From the NCBI GenBank assembly GCA_938003605.1, contig CALKYD010000145.1, forward strand, positions 1 through 5,783: DNA of 5,783 nt, read 5' to 3'. The notes under the pieces were generated by a model, which worked only from the letters and a program-made list of their open reading frames with translations, did no database searches and was not told the origin of the DNA. The position numbers and the translations under genes are program-made. Below, one piece after another: positions 1-5,215 of this stretch. Source of the stretch: an uncultured Sulfolobales archaeon. GTDB lineage: Archaea > Thermoproteota > Thermoprotei_A > Sulfolobales > Desulfurococcaceae. Numbering within the stretch: the stretch's first letter is position 1; each line of letters begins with the position of its first letter.

Positions 1-1204
1 CTGCTGAAGCAGGATCGTAGTAGGGCATGCTTGGATCTATTAGTCCGAGGAACTGGTGCTCAACGTTATCAACTATAGGGGTATATGTGAGTAGGAGGTT
101 CCACTCAGTGTTCTTAATCAACCACTTAGTGAACTCCTTGAAGAATAGGTTCGTGAAGTACACTGTCTCCATATACGTCTCTTCGTTGAACCAGTCGTTG
201 GTTAATCCATAGTAGTCGCCGTCAGTGATCATACCTGTATTGACTACTACTTCATTCCAGACTCTAAGAGCTATGGATTCGTCGCTGAACCAGGGGCCTT
301 GGAGAGGCCTCATTAAGCTTCTGTAGAGCCTGAAGTTCGTTAGTGATAGGTTTAGAGCCTTAAATAACGGGGCAACGACGTAGCTTGTCCCTCCATAGCT
401 TATAGTTGTGTTCACAGGCTTACTCCACTCTCCCTCGTGCAGTACGGCTACTGCTCTGCCGAGATCCTTGGCTAGTGGAACTATGGCGAGCAGGTCTGGG
501 TACCCATCATTGTTTGTTTCAGCTAAGTATAGGTACCAAGTATCGTCGCCCATCTTGAAGCTTGATTCATAGGCTGAGTAGACAGTTGCATTTATGCTTC
601 CACTCCAGTTAGCTGCAGGAGCAAGTGATACGTATGTTGCTCTGGGAACTGAAGTATTCGTTGTATACATGATCGAGGGAGTTGGGGCTATTGATGCATC
701 GTATGGGTTGAAGAGTATTGACTTGCTGACCTTGCCGATCCATGCTGACGGAGTGCTCTGAGGAAAGCTTGCTACAACGGCTCTTAGCCCCTGTCTATCT
801 ACTGTAACCCATATGGGTTCAGCAAGCAGGTATGACCCGTTGAACCCGCTCACAGTTTCGTAGACTCTTCTACCGGGCAGATGTATGCTGTTAGCTGTTA
901 TGCCATTGATGCCCGGCGGTGCTCCAGTAGCTATTACTGCATGACTGACTGCAGTTGATGATGGAAAGCTAACGATCATTCCATCAGTTACGTAACCGTT
1001 TTCAACTATGTACTTAAAGCCTGGCAGTAGACTTTCTGACGTTAAATTAAACATTATGTCTGCTCTAGCAGCATCAATGCTGTAGAGCACGACTCTAGAT
1101 GCATAGGGCTTCAATGAGCTGGTTCCACTGGAGCCTGTTACAACAATTAATGAAGCTATGGTTAGAGCTATCAAGAGTACTGGAATAACGTATTTACTCC
1201 TCAA
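1..1204 (-). CDS. Type I phosphodiesterase / nucleotide pyrophosphatase-like exported protein (3' end outside window)
   Basis: Seen: an open frame of 401 codons runs from a TTG (1204-1202) to the window edge. An in-frame TAA lies directly before this TTG, so it is the first possible start, and a GGTGG Shine-Dalgarno sits 5 nt upstream. Residues 1-25 look like a signal peptide or anchor: basic RSK, then a hydrophobic stretch. Family motifs of the alkaline phosphatase superfamily (NPP type) follow: a metal-ligand Asp at D44 in YSID; FPSSTAVSH with likely nucleophile T84, continuing ATGAPPGINGI (the family has FPTxTFPNH...TGxxPxxHGI); and D379-x3-H383 in VDNVEHQFLG, matching the family DxxGH metal motif. 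The later Asp-His and His ligands would lie beyond the window. Many Asn-X-Ser/Thr sequons (NLT, NGS, NTS, NWS, NAT, NTT, NLS) fit an extracellular glycoprotein. The N-terminus of the motif core (N100 for the usual His, A85 for Phe) is divergent, so substrate (phosphodiester, nucleotide or phospholipid) cannot be told. Inferred role: extracellular phosphoester hydrolysis. Confidence 0.8.
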   Translation of the reverse strand, partial: MRSKYVIPVLLIALTIASLIVVTGSSGTSSLKPYASRVVLYSIDAARADIMFNLTSESLLPGFKYIVENGYVTDGMIVSFPSSTAVSHAVIATGAPPGINGITANSIHLPGRRVYETVSGFNGSYLLAEPIWVTVDRQGLRAVVASFPQSTPSAWIGKVSKSILFNPYDASIAPTPSIMYTTNTSVPRATYVSLAPAANWSGSINATVYSAYESSFKMGDDTWYLYLAETNNDGYPDLLAIVPLAKDLGRAVAVLHEGEWSKPVNTTISYGGTSYVVAPLFKALNLSLTNFRLYRSLMRPLQGPWFSDESIALRVWNEVVVNTGMITDGDYYGLTNDWFNEETYMETVYFTNLFFKEFTKWLIKNTEWNLLLTYTPIVDNVEHQFLGLIDPSMPYYDPASA

Positions 1205-1238
1205 TTAATCCACCCACTACTCTAGACGTCGACCATAG

Positions 1239-1246
1239 GTTATAAG
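1239..1246 (-). promoter_or_regulatory. TATA box for the phosphodiesterase-like gene
   Basis: On the minus strand AGAA-CTTATAAC occurs 35-42 nt upstream of the TTG start. Archaeal transcription begins about 25 nt after the TATA box, which would place the start near 1217 and give a leader of about a dozen bases containing only the GGTGG ribosome site. The placement supports both the TTG start and independent transcription from the nop10 operon. It is inferred from motif and spacing only. Confidence 0.5.
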
Positions 1247-1333
1247 TTCTCCCATAAGCGCTAAGCCTAGATTCAAATATATAGGAGCTACTGCATAAAA
1301 TCATGAATACACAGCCATTGTGGAGATGAAACG

Positions 1334-1358
1334 AGGCTGTACTTGAGGCAAGCAGCCT
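1334..1358. repeat. 25-nt hairpin
   Basis: AGGCTG (1334-1339) pairs with CAGCCT (1353-1358), and nested inside CTTG (1342-1345) pairs with CAAG (1349-1352) around a 3-nt AGG loop; only TA (1340-1341) bulges. That is a 10-bp stem. On the plus strand an upstream ACAGCC (1311-1316) could pair instead with GGCTGT (1335-1340), so two exclusive folds are possible. A second hairpin, GAGTGAA (1368-1374) with TTCACTC (1388-1394), follows. Function unknown. Confidence 0.55.
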
Positions 1359-1402
1359 AAGTTACATGAGTGAATATTAAAGAGTACTTCACTCCATACA
1401 GC

Positions 1403-1602
1403 CCCCCACCCCTCTGCTTCCACTGGAGAGCGGGGGCTCAGAGTGTGAGCTGGGTCCGTAACTAAAGTGAACACCGTGAAGAATCCGATGAAAACTTATA
1501 AAGACGAGATCTCTCTAGAGATCTCTTAGAGGCGTTTGTATAAACCTGGCACAGTCTCCACACGCACCCAGAGATTCTCCAGTGGAAGCAGAGGGGTGGG
1601 GG
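1403..1602. repeat. 27-bp perfect inverted repeat enclosing 146 bp (MITE-like)
   Basis: The 27 bases at 1576-1602 (starting TCTCCAGTGGAAGCAG) are the exact reverse complement of 1403-1429; the match nearly continues by a further G:C after one extra C in the left arm. The arms point outwards and enclose a 146-bp interior with its own hairpins and a TATA-like box. A 27-bp exact match inside 850 bp is not chance. The shape resembles a small transposon with terminal inverted repeats, but I see no clear target-site duplication: the left flank ends CATACA and the right begins ATAACC. Alternatives are two oppositely oriented copies of one repeat, or one long RNA stem. Confidence 0.85.
1495..1525 (+). 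promoter_or_regulatory. TATA-like box followed by a GAGATCTC hairpin
   Basis: GAAAA-CTTATAAAG (TATA part 1495-1503) is a good archaeal TATA box with an A-rich upstream element. It is followed at once by GAGATCTC (1506-1513), loop TCTA, and GAGATCTC again (1518-1525), an 8-bp hairpin whose arm is itself palindromic. The hairpin lies between the TATA box and the expected start site near 1525, a place where a dimeric regulator could block transcription. No gene follows in a good position, so what would be transcribed is unknown. Confidence 0.35.
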
Positions 1603-1709
1603 CATAACCAGCACTCACCATTAGTTGATCGAGAGGTGTTCAAGAGGCTGCTCCAGTTGAACTGGGGGCTCGATTAACTCTTCAATTCTCCTGCAGAACA
1701 TTCTGTAAA

Positions 1710-1719
1710 TTTATATAAA
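1710..1719. promoter_or_regulatory. Palindromic TATA-like box TTTATATAAA
   Basis: TTTATATAAA is a perfect 10-bp palindrome, so it could serve either strand. It sits one base from the left arm of the 14-bp inverted repeat. Read on the plus strand it would start a transcript near 1740 that enters the structured stretch 1741-1807. Read on the minus strand it would start near 1688, ahead of nothing recognisable. Motif evidence only. Confidence 0.35.
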
Positions 1720-1720
1720 C

Positions 1721-1831
1721 ATTAACCCCCCAGTTTCACTCTGCAAGTGCGGGTCCAGAAGCCATGCGAGTTTATGGAGGCTGGCACAGCTGCCTCGAGT
1801 CGCGTTTTAGGAGGTGGACTGGGGGGTTAAT
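1721..1831. repeat. 14-bp perfect inverted repeat enclosing 83 bp
   Basis: ATTAACCCCCCAGT at 1721-1734 is the exact reverse complement of ACTGGGGGGTTAAT at 1818-1831. Pairing resumes just inside with CAC (1737-1739) and GTG (1814-1816) after a small asymmetric bulge. The interior contains GCGA...TCGC and GAGGC...GCCTC stems (about 1766-1802), so the whole block can fold as one long structure. The right part also holds AGGAGGTG (1809-1816), identical to a full archaeal Shine-Dalgarno. Origin unknown. Confidence 0.7.
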
Positions 1832-1993
1832 TGAGATCCTCTATAGCCCTAAGAGTTGGGCCCGGGCTCCTCAATGATGCGGGGTCTAGGGAAGTGGTAG
1901 ACGGCTGAGCTTCTGGGTATAAAGAATGTAGTGAGTGAACTGGGTGGTGTAGGCCGTATTGAGAGGAGGCGATTCACGTTTGACGGAGCATGG

Positions 1994-2014
1994 AGGCCTA
2001 TGCAGCATAAGCCT
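1994..2014. repeat. Near-palindrome downstream of nop10
   Basis: AGGCCTATGC (1994-2003) faces GCATAAGCCT (2005-2014) with one mismatch across a single central base. It lies 36-56 nt beyond the nop10 stop in the direction of transcription. It could be a transcript-end hairpin, but there is no T-run after it on the minus strand, and archaeal termination usually depends on T-runs, so a terminator call is weak. Confidence 0.3.
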
Positions 2015-2049
2015 ACGGGAGTTTAAGATGCAATAGCTGGGCTTCGTAT

Positions 2050-2223
2050 TTATTGGGCTTCCGGCGACAACTCCATTTTTGCCTTGACTCTATATGCAAC
2101 AAACCTGTCTTCAGGCGAGAATCTAGGGGGATGGGGTACAATAACTTGGGAGCCACATATTGGACAGCGATCCTTTAGAGTGTACCTTCCGCACTTAACG
2201 CATTTCCTCATGAGCCACTTCAC
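2050..2223 (-). CDS. nop10: H/ACA ribonucleoprotein subunit Nop10
   Basis: A small protein of 57 residues (53 from the internal ATG). Nop10 is a core part of the archaeal H/ACA particle with Cbf5, Gar1 and L7Ae; it buttresses the Cbf5 catalytic domain during RNA-guided pseudouridylation of rRNA. Seen: a zinc ribbon RKCVKCGRYTL...RCPICGS with two CxxC pairs, then the family signature HPPRFSPEDRF and a short basic helix with YRVKAKME. Start choice: a GTG at 2223-2221 overlaps the aIF2-alpha stop (GTGA) and gives MKWLM before RKC, the usual length of the archaeal N-terminus. The alternative ATG at 2211 has GGTGA 8 nt upstream. It is the last gene of the run; the PAC2-like gene often found after nop10 in archaea is not here. 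The initiator-factor neighbour and conserved motif make the call secure. Confidence 0.94.
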   Translation of the reverse strand: MKWLMRKCVKCGRYTLKDRCPICGSQVIVPHPPRFSPEDRFVAYRVKAKMELSPEAQ

Positions 2224-3023
2224 CTTTTCTCACGCTCAAAACTAAAGAATACCCCAAGGGTTTTTGAAAGCTCTTCAGCTACATTGACTACAGCATTTAA
2301 GGCTTTTTCAGCCTCCCCATATTCCCTTGCTTCAATTTCTATAGCATACCGAGGGGCGCCCATAGTGTATACGTTTACGCTAACTTCTTGAGAAGTCTTC
2401 TCTCCAGCCTCTTTTATAGCTAAAAGGATCTTCTTTATGTCCTCTAAGCCCCTTGGCCTAAGGCTTCTCAACACTATTACTCCCCTTACGCTAACCTTCT
2501 TCACAGTGATGTGCTTTCTCGCTTCGTTTATCAATGGCCCAGCCCACTCCTCAGGCACTCCCGCTTCAGCAAGTGCTTCAGGTCCTCTAACAACAGCCTC
2601 CTCAAGGCCTGTTAACGGGTCTCCGTAGTGGCTGTCCAGTTTCCATACCACATCTCTATATGCTTCGTCAACGCTCTTACCTAGTTTTTGAGAAACTATT
2701 TCAATTATCTTGGCTCCTTTCACTAACCTCTTATAGTACTGCATCTTCCTTCTTCTCTCCCCCTCAGCAACTCTCTTTAAGCTTACGTCAACCATGGACT
2801 TCACTCTATCGACTCTAATTACTTGAGCGACAACTTTCTGCCCCTCCTTAACTACTTCTTTTACGTCTTTCACCCATCTGCTTGAGGCCTCACTCCACGG
2901 CAGGTATGCCTGTAAACCTCCATATTCATCTAGCCTAACGTATGCTCCATATTCAAATACCTTGTCTACAGTTGCTACAACTAGCTCCCCTACATCAGGG
3001 AGGGGTTTCTGAGGCTTAACCAA
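2220..3023 (-). CDS. eif2a: Translation initiation factor 2 subunit alpha (aIF2-alpha)
   Basis: The alpha subunit of the heterotrimeric factor that carries initiator methionyl-tRNA to the small ribosomal subunit. At 267 residues it has the usual length. Seen in order: an S1-type OB fold at about 10-85 (GELVVATVDKVFEYGAYV ... DVSLKRV), a helical domain at about 88-175, and an alpha/beta domain at about 178-265 with the family motif GAPRYAIE (222-229), which in this family contacts the gamma subunit and tRNA. The stretch LPWSEASSRW at 41-50 occupies the loop that corresponds to the eIF2-alpha phosphorylation loop. The start is TTG (3023-3021) with GGTGA 4 nt upstream; nothing earlier in frame is needed for the S1 domain. 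It lies 17 nt after rps27e and overlaps nop10, consistent with a shared transcript. Confidence 0.97.
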   Translation of the reverse strand: MVKPQKPLPDVGELVVATVDKVFEYGAYVRLDEYGGLQAYLPWSEASSRWVKDVKEVVKEGQKVVAQVIRVDRVKSMVDVSLKRVAEGERRRKMQYYKRLVKGAKIIEIVSQKLGKSVDEAYRDVVWKLDSHYGDPLTGLEEAVVRGPEALAEAGVPEEWAGPLINEARKHITVKKVSVRGVIVLRSLRPRGLEDIKKILLAIKEAGEKTSQEVSVNVYTMGAPRYAIEIEAREYGEAEKALNAVVNVAEELSKTLGVFFSFEREKR

Positions 3024-3040
3024 GCTTTCACCAACTATGC

Positions 3041-3244
3041 TTATTCAAGCACTGATAGTACTTCAGCATTAACTATCCTCGCTTTTCCACCAGTGAGCTT
3101 AACTACCTGCGTCCCGCATAGAACGCACTTCGCTGGATAGCTGGCGTGGCTGAATATCACGTTTTCATATCCACATACATTGCACTTCACTTTAATGAAC
3201 TTACTTCTCGGCATTGGTATCGGAGTTCTAAGCCTCTTCCCCAA
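3041..3244 (-). CDS. rps27e: 30S ribosomal protein S27e
   Basis: A 67-residue zinc-binding protein of the small ribosomal subunit, shared by archaea and eukaryotes. Seen: the N-terminal PRSKFIKVKC, a zinc ribbon with C21-x2-C24 and C40-x2-C43, the typical FSHASYPAKCVLCG between and around them, and the family tail LTGGKARIVNAEVLSVL. Start: TTG at 3244-3242, one base after the rpl44e stop, with GGTGA 6 nt upstream inside the end of rpl44e. The next in-frame ATG (codon 11) would remove the conserved basic N-terminus, so TTG is preferred. Translational coupling with rpl44e is likely from the spacing. Confidence 0.96.
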   Translation of the reverse strand: MGKRLRTPIPMPRSKFIKVKCNVCGYENVIFSHASYPAKCVLCGTQVVKLTGGKARIVNAEVLSVLE

Positions 3245-3245
3245 C

Positions 3246-3533
3246 TCACTTCACCGCTTCCGATATCTCCGCTTTCTTAAGCCTAATCCCTTCCCTATGA
3301 ATTATGTAGCCGCACTTAGAGCACTTGAGCTTTAAAACCACTTTCTTCGTCGTTTTTGCAAACCTCTTTTGCTCGGGCTTCCTCTTACTGCCATAGCCCT
3401 CCTGCTTCCTCCTATACCTTCTCTCTCCTTCAGCTAGAGTCCTCCTACTCCCAGCCTTATAGATAGTTACTGAATGCTCTGTGTGAGCTCCGCACCTCGG
3501 GCAATAGGTCCTAATGGCTTTAGGCACCTTCAA
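3246..3533 (-). CDS. rpl44e: 50S ribosomal protein L44e
   Basis: A 95-residue zinc-binding protein of the large subunit, near the E-site in known ribosome structures of the family (eukaryotic eL42). Seen: C11-P-R-C14-G at the N-terminus and C71-S-K-C74-G near the C-terminus form the split zinc site; between them is a very basic middle ([20 protein letters not shown]) with the hallmark [19 protein letters not shown]. The start is TTG (3533-3531), preceded by GGGAG 5 nt upstream; a GTG two codons later is possible but would lose the first residues. It starts 13 nt after gins15 and runs directly into rps27e. Length and motifs are normal. Confidence 0.97.
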   Translation of the reverse strand: MKVPKAIRTYCPRCGAHTEHSVTIYKAGSRRTLAEGERRYRRKQEGYGSKRKPEQKRFAKTTKKVVLKLKCSKCGYIIHREGIRLKKAEISEAVK

Positions 3534-3546
3534 TTTCTCTCCCTGC

Positions 3547-4077
3547 TTAAGTTAGCCTGGATCCTTCTAGAGGTTTTAAATAATTATCAACTAGTCCCTT
3601 TAAAATACTGTGCACTGGCTCAACTACTCCAAGGGCATACAGTAGGCACGCCGCCCACAGCTCTACACTAAAGACATCCCCCCTCCTCCACGACTTTTCA
3701 CTAATTGAGAAATCAGTGGTTGCTTTAACCACAGGCCTCAGGCTCGAGTCGGCGAGAACGAGGCCTGAGAAGTAATCTATGAGGAACTTAATTATTTTAG
3801 TTAAGGCAGCTCCGACACCTTCATCAATGGAGTTAGCTAGCTTCAATGAGGGGTTAAGCAGTAGCTTAGCGTACCTAACTCTTAAAAACATTGATGCATC
3901 CCCCCTAAGCTTGTTTAAGCTCTCCACAAAGACCTCCATAGATAAGTCGCTTACAGCTGCTAGTGAAGCAGCCTCCTTCAATGAATCCATTACTTTCTCA
4001 AAGTCCTCCCCAGTGAAGACTATGGGCTCAGCAGACTTCAACTCTTCTCTAGCGCATAGGATGTACTTAACGCTCAC
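3547..4077 (-). CDS. gins15: GINS complex subunit Gins15 (Gins51 type)
   Basis: A 176-residue protein, probably the archaeal GINS subunit that with Gins23 ties MCM helicase, the GAN/Cdc45-like protein and primase together at the fork. Seen: a helical N-terminal part (about 1-110) with [10 protein letters not shown] at 65-74, the LRxxRxxKLL-type helix of Sld5/Psf1-like proteins, and a small C-terminal domain (about 118-165) with [24 protein letters not shown]... of which GDV-x-LP-like and the hydrophobic helix resemble the GINS B domain. This A-then-B order is that of Gins15, not Gins23. Context is strong: priS and gins15 are also neighbours in Sulfolobus, from memory. Start is GTG (4077-4075), overlapping the priS end by 11 nt, so translation is probably coupled. 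GINS sequences diverge fast, so the assignment leans on position as well as motif. Confidence 0.83.
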   Translation of the reverse strand: MSVKYILCAREELKSAEPIVFTGEDFEKVMDSLKEAASLAAVSDLSMEVFVESLNKLRGDASMFLRVRYAKLLLNPSLKLANSIDEGVGAALTKIIKFLIDYFSGLVLADSSLRPVVKATTDFSISEKSWRRGDVFSVELWAACLLYALGVVEPVHSILKGLVDNYLKPLEGSRLT

Positions 4078-5215
4078 TTGCCAAAACCTCTACTTCACTA
4101 GCTCTTACTAAATACGCTAAGCCTTTTAAAGCAAGGCAAAAGCCTATGTAAGCTTCAACTCTCTCCACAGACCCCCTCCGTAAATTAACTTTCCTATCTA
4201 GAACTATAACACCCTTTAAGTCGTAGGCGGGTTTAATCAATACTTCTCCATCTATAGCTCTAAAGTCGTAGAAGCTGTAGCTGAACTCATCGGATACGTT
4301 GAGGGGTTTTGATAGGAGTCCAGACTTACCATTAATTGAGTTAGAAAACCTTGAAAGCCTGGATATATCCATGGTTACCGCTGGGTCCACTGCTATCTTT
4401 AGGGCATCGATCGCATTGATTACGCTTTCATAGCTGTAAGCTTCGTAATCCTCCATCACTACAGGAGCCTCAACACCCTTCAAGTAATCCCTCACCCTAG
4501 CCCTTAATCCACGCTCGCGCTCTCTATGGAAGAGAGCTACATGGCCCTCCCGCTTCTCCAGCTTTACCTTAGGGAACACCCTTCCTGGATCCAGGGAGCT
4601 TAACTGAATGTAGTCAACCAACATCCTCCTGGAATCCCTGTCGAGCTGTAAGAAGTGCTTATCCTCAACTCTAATGTGGAATCCCCTGTTTCCCGAAAAC
4701 ATAGTTGATATCTTTGAGGCCCCGAAATCCTCTTCAAGTACTCTCACAATTGCTCTAACATCCATCCAAGCTTTCTTAAGGCACTCAACGCTTATTTGAG
4801 GCAAGCCAGCTAAGCTTCTTGAGCCGCACTGAGGGCACTCAGTGCCTCCATTAATCCAGGCATACCCGCACTTACTGCATACTAGAACTGAGTGGCTGCA
4901 CTCAGGGTAGTGATCTGCGTCTATATCGAATAGTACGTCTGCTCCCCTGAATCCTTTGGATTCCATGTTTGGATTACCTGGGTCATCGTATGTGGCAGCA
5001 CTGTAGTATAAGTGTAGAGGGGGGTTCTCAATTATGTAGTCGTAGAGCTTGCTCATGGAAGTAAAGCGGAGGTGTCTAACGTAGGATCTTGAGCCAAAAG
5101 GCTGCATAGCTACTTCCCTCATCGATAGAAGCGGCGGCTCTCTAAGAGGTCTTTTGACGTAATAACTCCTAATTACTTGCTTTAAAAGCCTATTACTCTG
5201 TTCTTGGAGCGACAT
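4067..5215 (-). CDS. priS: DNA primase catalytic (small) subunit PriS
   Basis: Makes RNA/DNA primers together with PriL. Seen in 382 residues: MREVAMQPF...YVRHL at 32-49; HLYYSAATYDDP near 68-79; catalytic metal motif FDIDAD with D97 and D99; a zinc knuckle C114-x2-C117 / C127-x2-C130; the NTP-binding SGNRGFH at 174-180; and the third metal Asp in VDPAVTMDISRL (D277). Eighteen residues after D277 the family has a near-invariant His in S-x-H-x-K-[ST]-G (human H324, Pyrococcus horikoshii H298); here N295 in SINGKSG replaces it. The protein is some 35-50 residues longer than Pyrococcus PriS, partly from the zinc region. Start ATG (5215-5213) overlaps the PCNA end by 23 nt; the N-terminus aligns with the family without gaps, so a later start is unlikely. 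It overlaps gins15 downstream, which matches physical PriS-GINS links reported in archaea. Confidence 0.97.
   Translation of the reverse strand: MSLQEQSNRLLKQVIRSYYVKRPLREPPLLSMREVAMQPFGSRSYVRHLRFTSMSKLYDYIIENPPLHLYYSAATYDDPGNPNMESKGFRGADVLFDIDADHYPECSHSVLVCSKCGYAWINGGTECPQCGSRSLAGLPQISVECLKKAWMDVRAIVRVLEEDFGASKISTMFSGNRGFHIRVEDKHFLQLDRDSRRMLVDYIQLSSLDPGRVFPKVKLEKREGHVALFHRERERGLRARVRDYLKGVEAPVVMEDYEAYSYESVINAIDALKIAVDPAVTMDISRLSRFSNSINGKSGLLSKPLNVSDEFSYSFYDFRAIDGEVLIKPAYDLKGVIVLDRKVNLRRGSVERVEAYIGFCLALKGLAYLVRASEVEVLASER

Larger units (their letters stand above)
1205..2049. other. 845-bp gene-poor island rich in inverted repeats and hairpins
   Basis: No frame here holds a convincing gene: open stretches on either strand are below about 65 codons and stop density is close to chance. 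I found no tRNA T-arm, no C/D-box pair set, no RNase P or SRP RNA signature and no CRISPR array. What is present: a 27-bp perfect inverted repeat (1403-1429 and 1576-1602), a 14-bp perfect inverted repeat (1721-1734 and 1818-1831), hairpins at 1334-1358, 1368-1394, 1436-1450, 1506-1525 and 1994-2014, G-run motifs of the form ACTGGGGG, and TATA-like boxes at 1495-1503, 1710-1719 and 1918-1924. Together these suggest a degraded mobile element or unrecognised structured RNAs between the end of the nop10 operon and the downstream gene. Confidence 0.7.

Noticed and set aside
27..212. 61-codon plus-strand open frame
   Set aside because: It lies inside the minus-strand phosphodiesterase-like gene, whose frame has clear family motifs; the plus product shows no recognisable motif.
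1406..1430. G-quadruplex in the GGGGTGGGGG runs
   Set aside because: Only two G-runs lie close together in each arm, short of the four needed for an intramolecular quadruplex.
1621..1701. 26-codon minus-strand frame beginning MFCRRIEELI
   Set aside because: The nearby TATA box (1710-1719) is too close to its ATG to drive it, the frame is antisense to another open stretch, and no homology is recognised.
1403..1831. CRISPR repeats or tRNA gene
   Set aside because: The repeats are inverted and not evenly spaced, with no third unit; no TTCRANY T-loop with paired 5-bp stem was found. CCAGTTCAACTGG (minus, about 1653-1665) is a simple hairpin with a 3-nt loop.
1874..1908. Possible C/D-box guide RNA (ATGATGC ... 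CTGA)
   Set aside because: The C box lacks its last A, no D' or C' box lies between, and flanking terminal pairing is missing.
2437..2628. 63-codon plus-strand open frame
   Set aside because: Antisense to the aIF2-alpha C-terminal half; low-complexity Ser/Ala composition typical of a shadow frame.
3474..4111. Two plus-strand open frames of 65 and 110 codons
   Set aside because: Antisense to rpl44e and gins15 respectively; no motif, no ribosome site, and the real genes are well supported.
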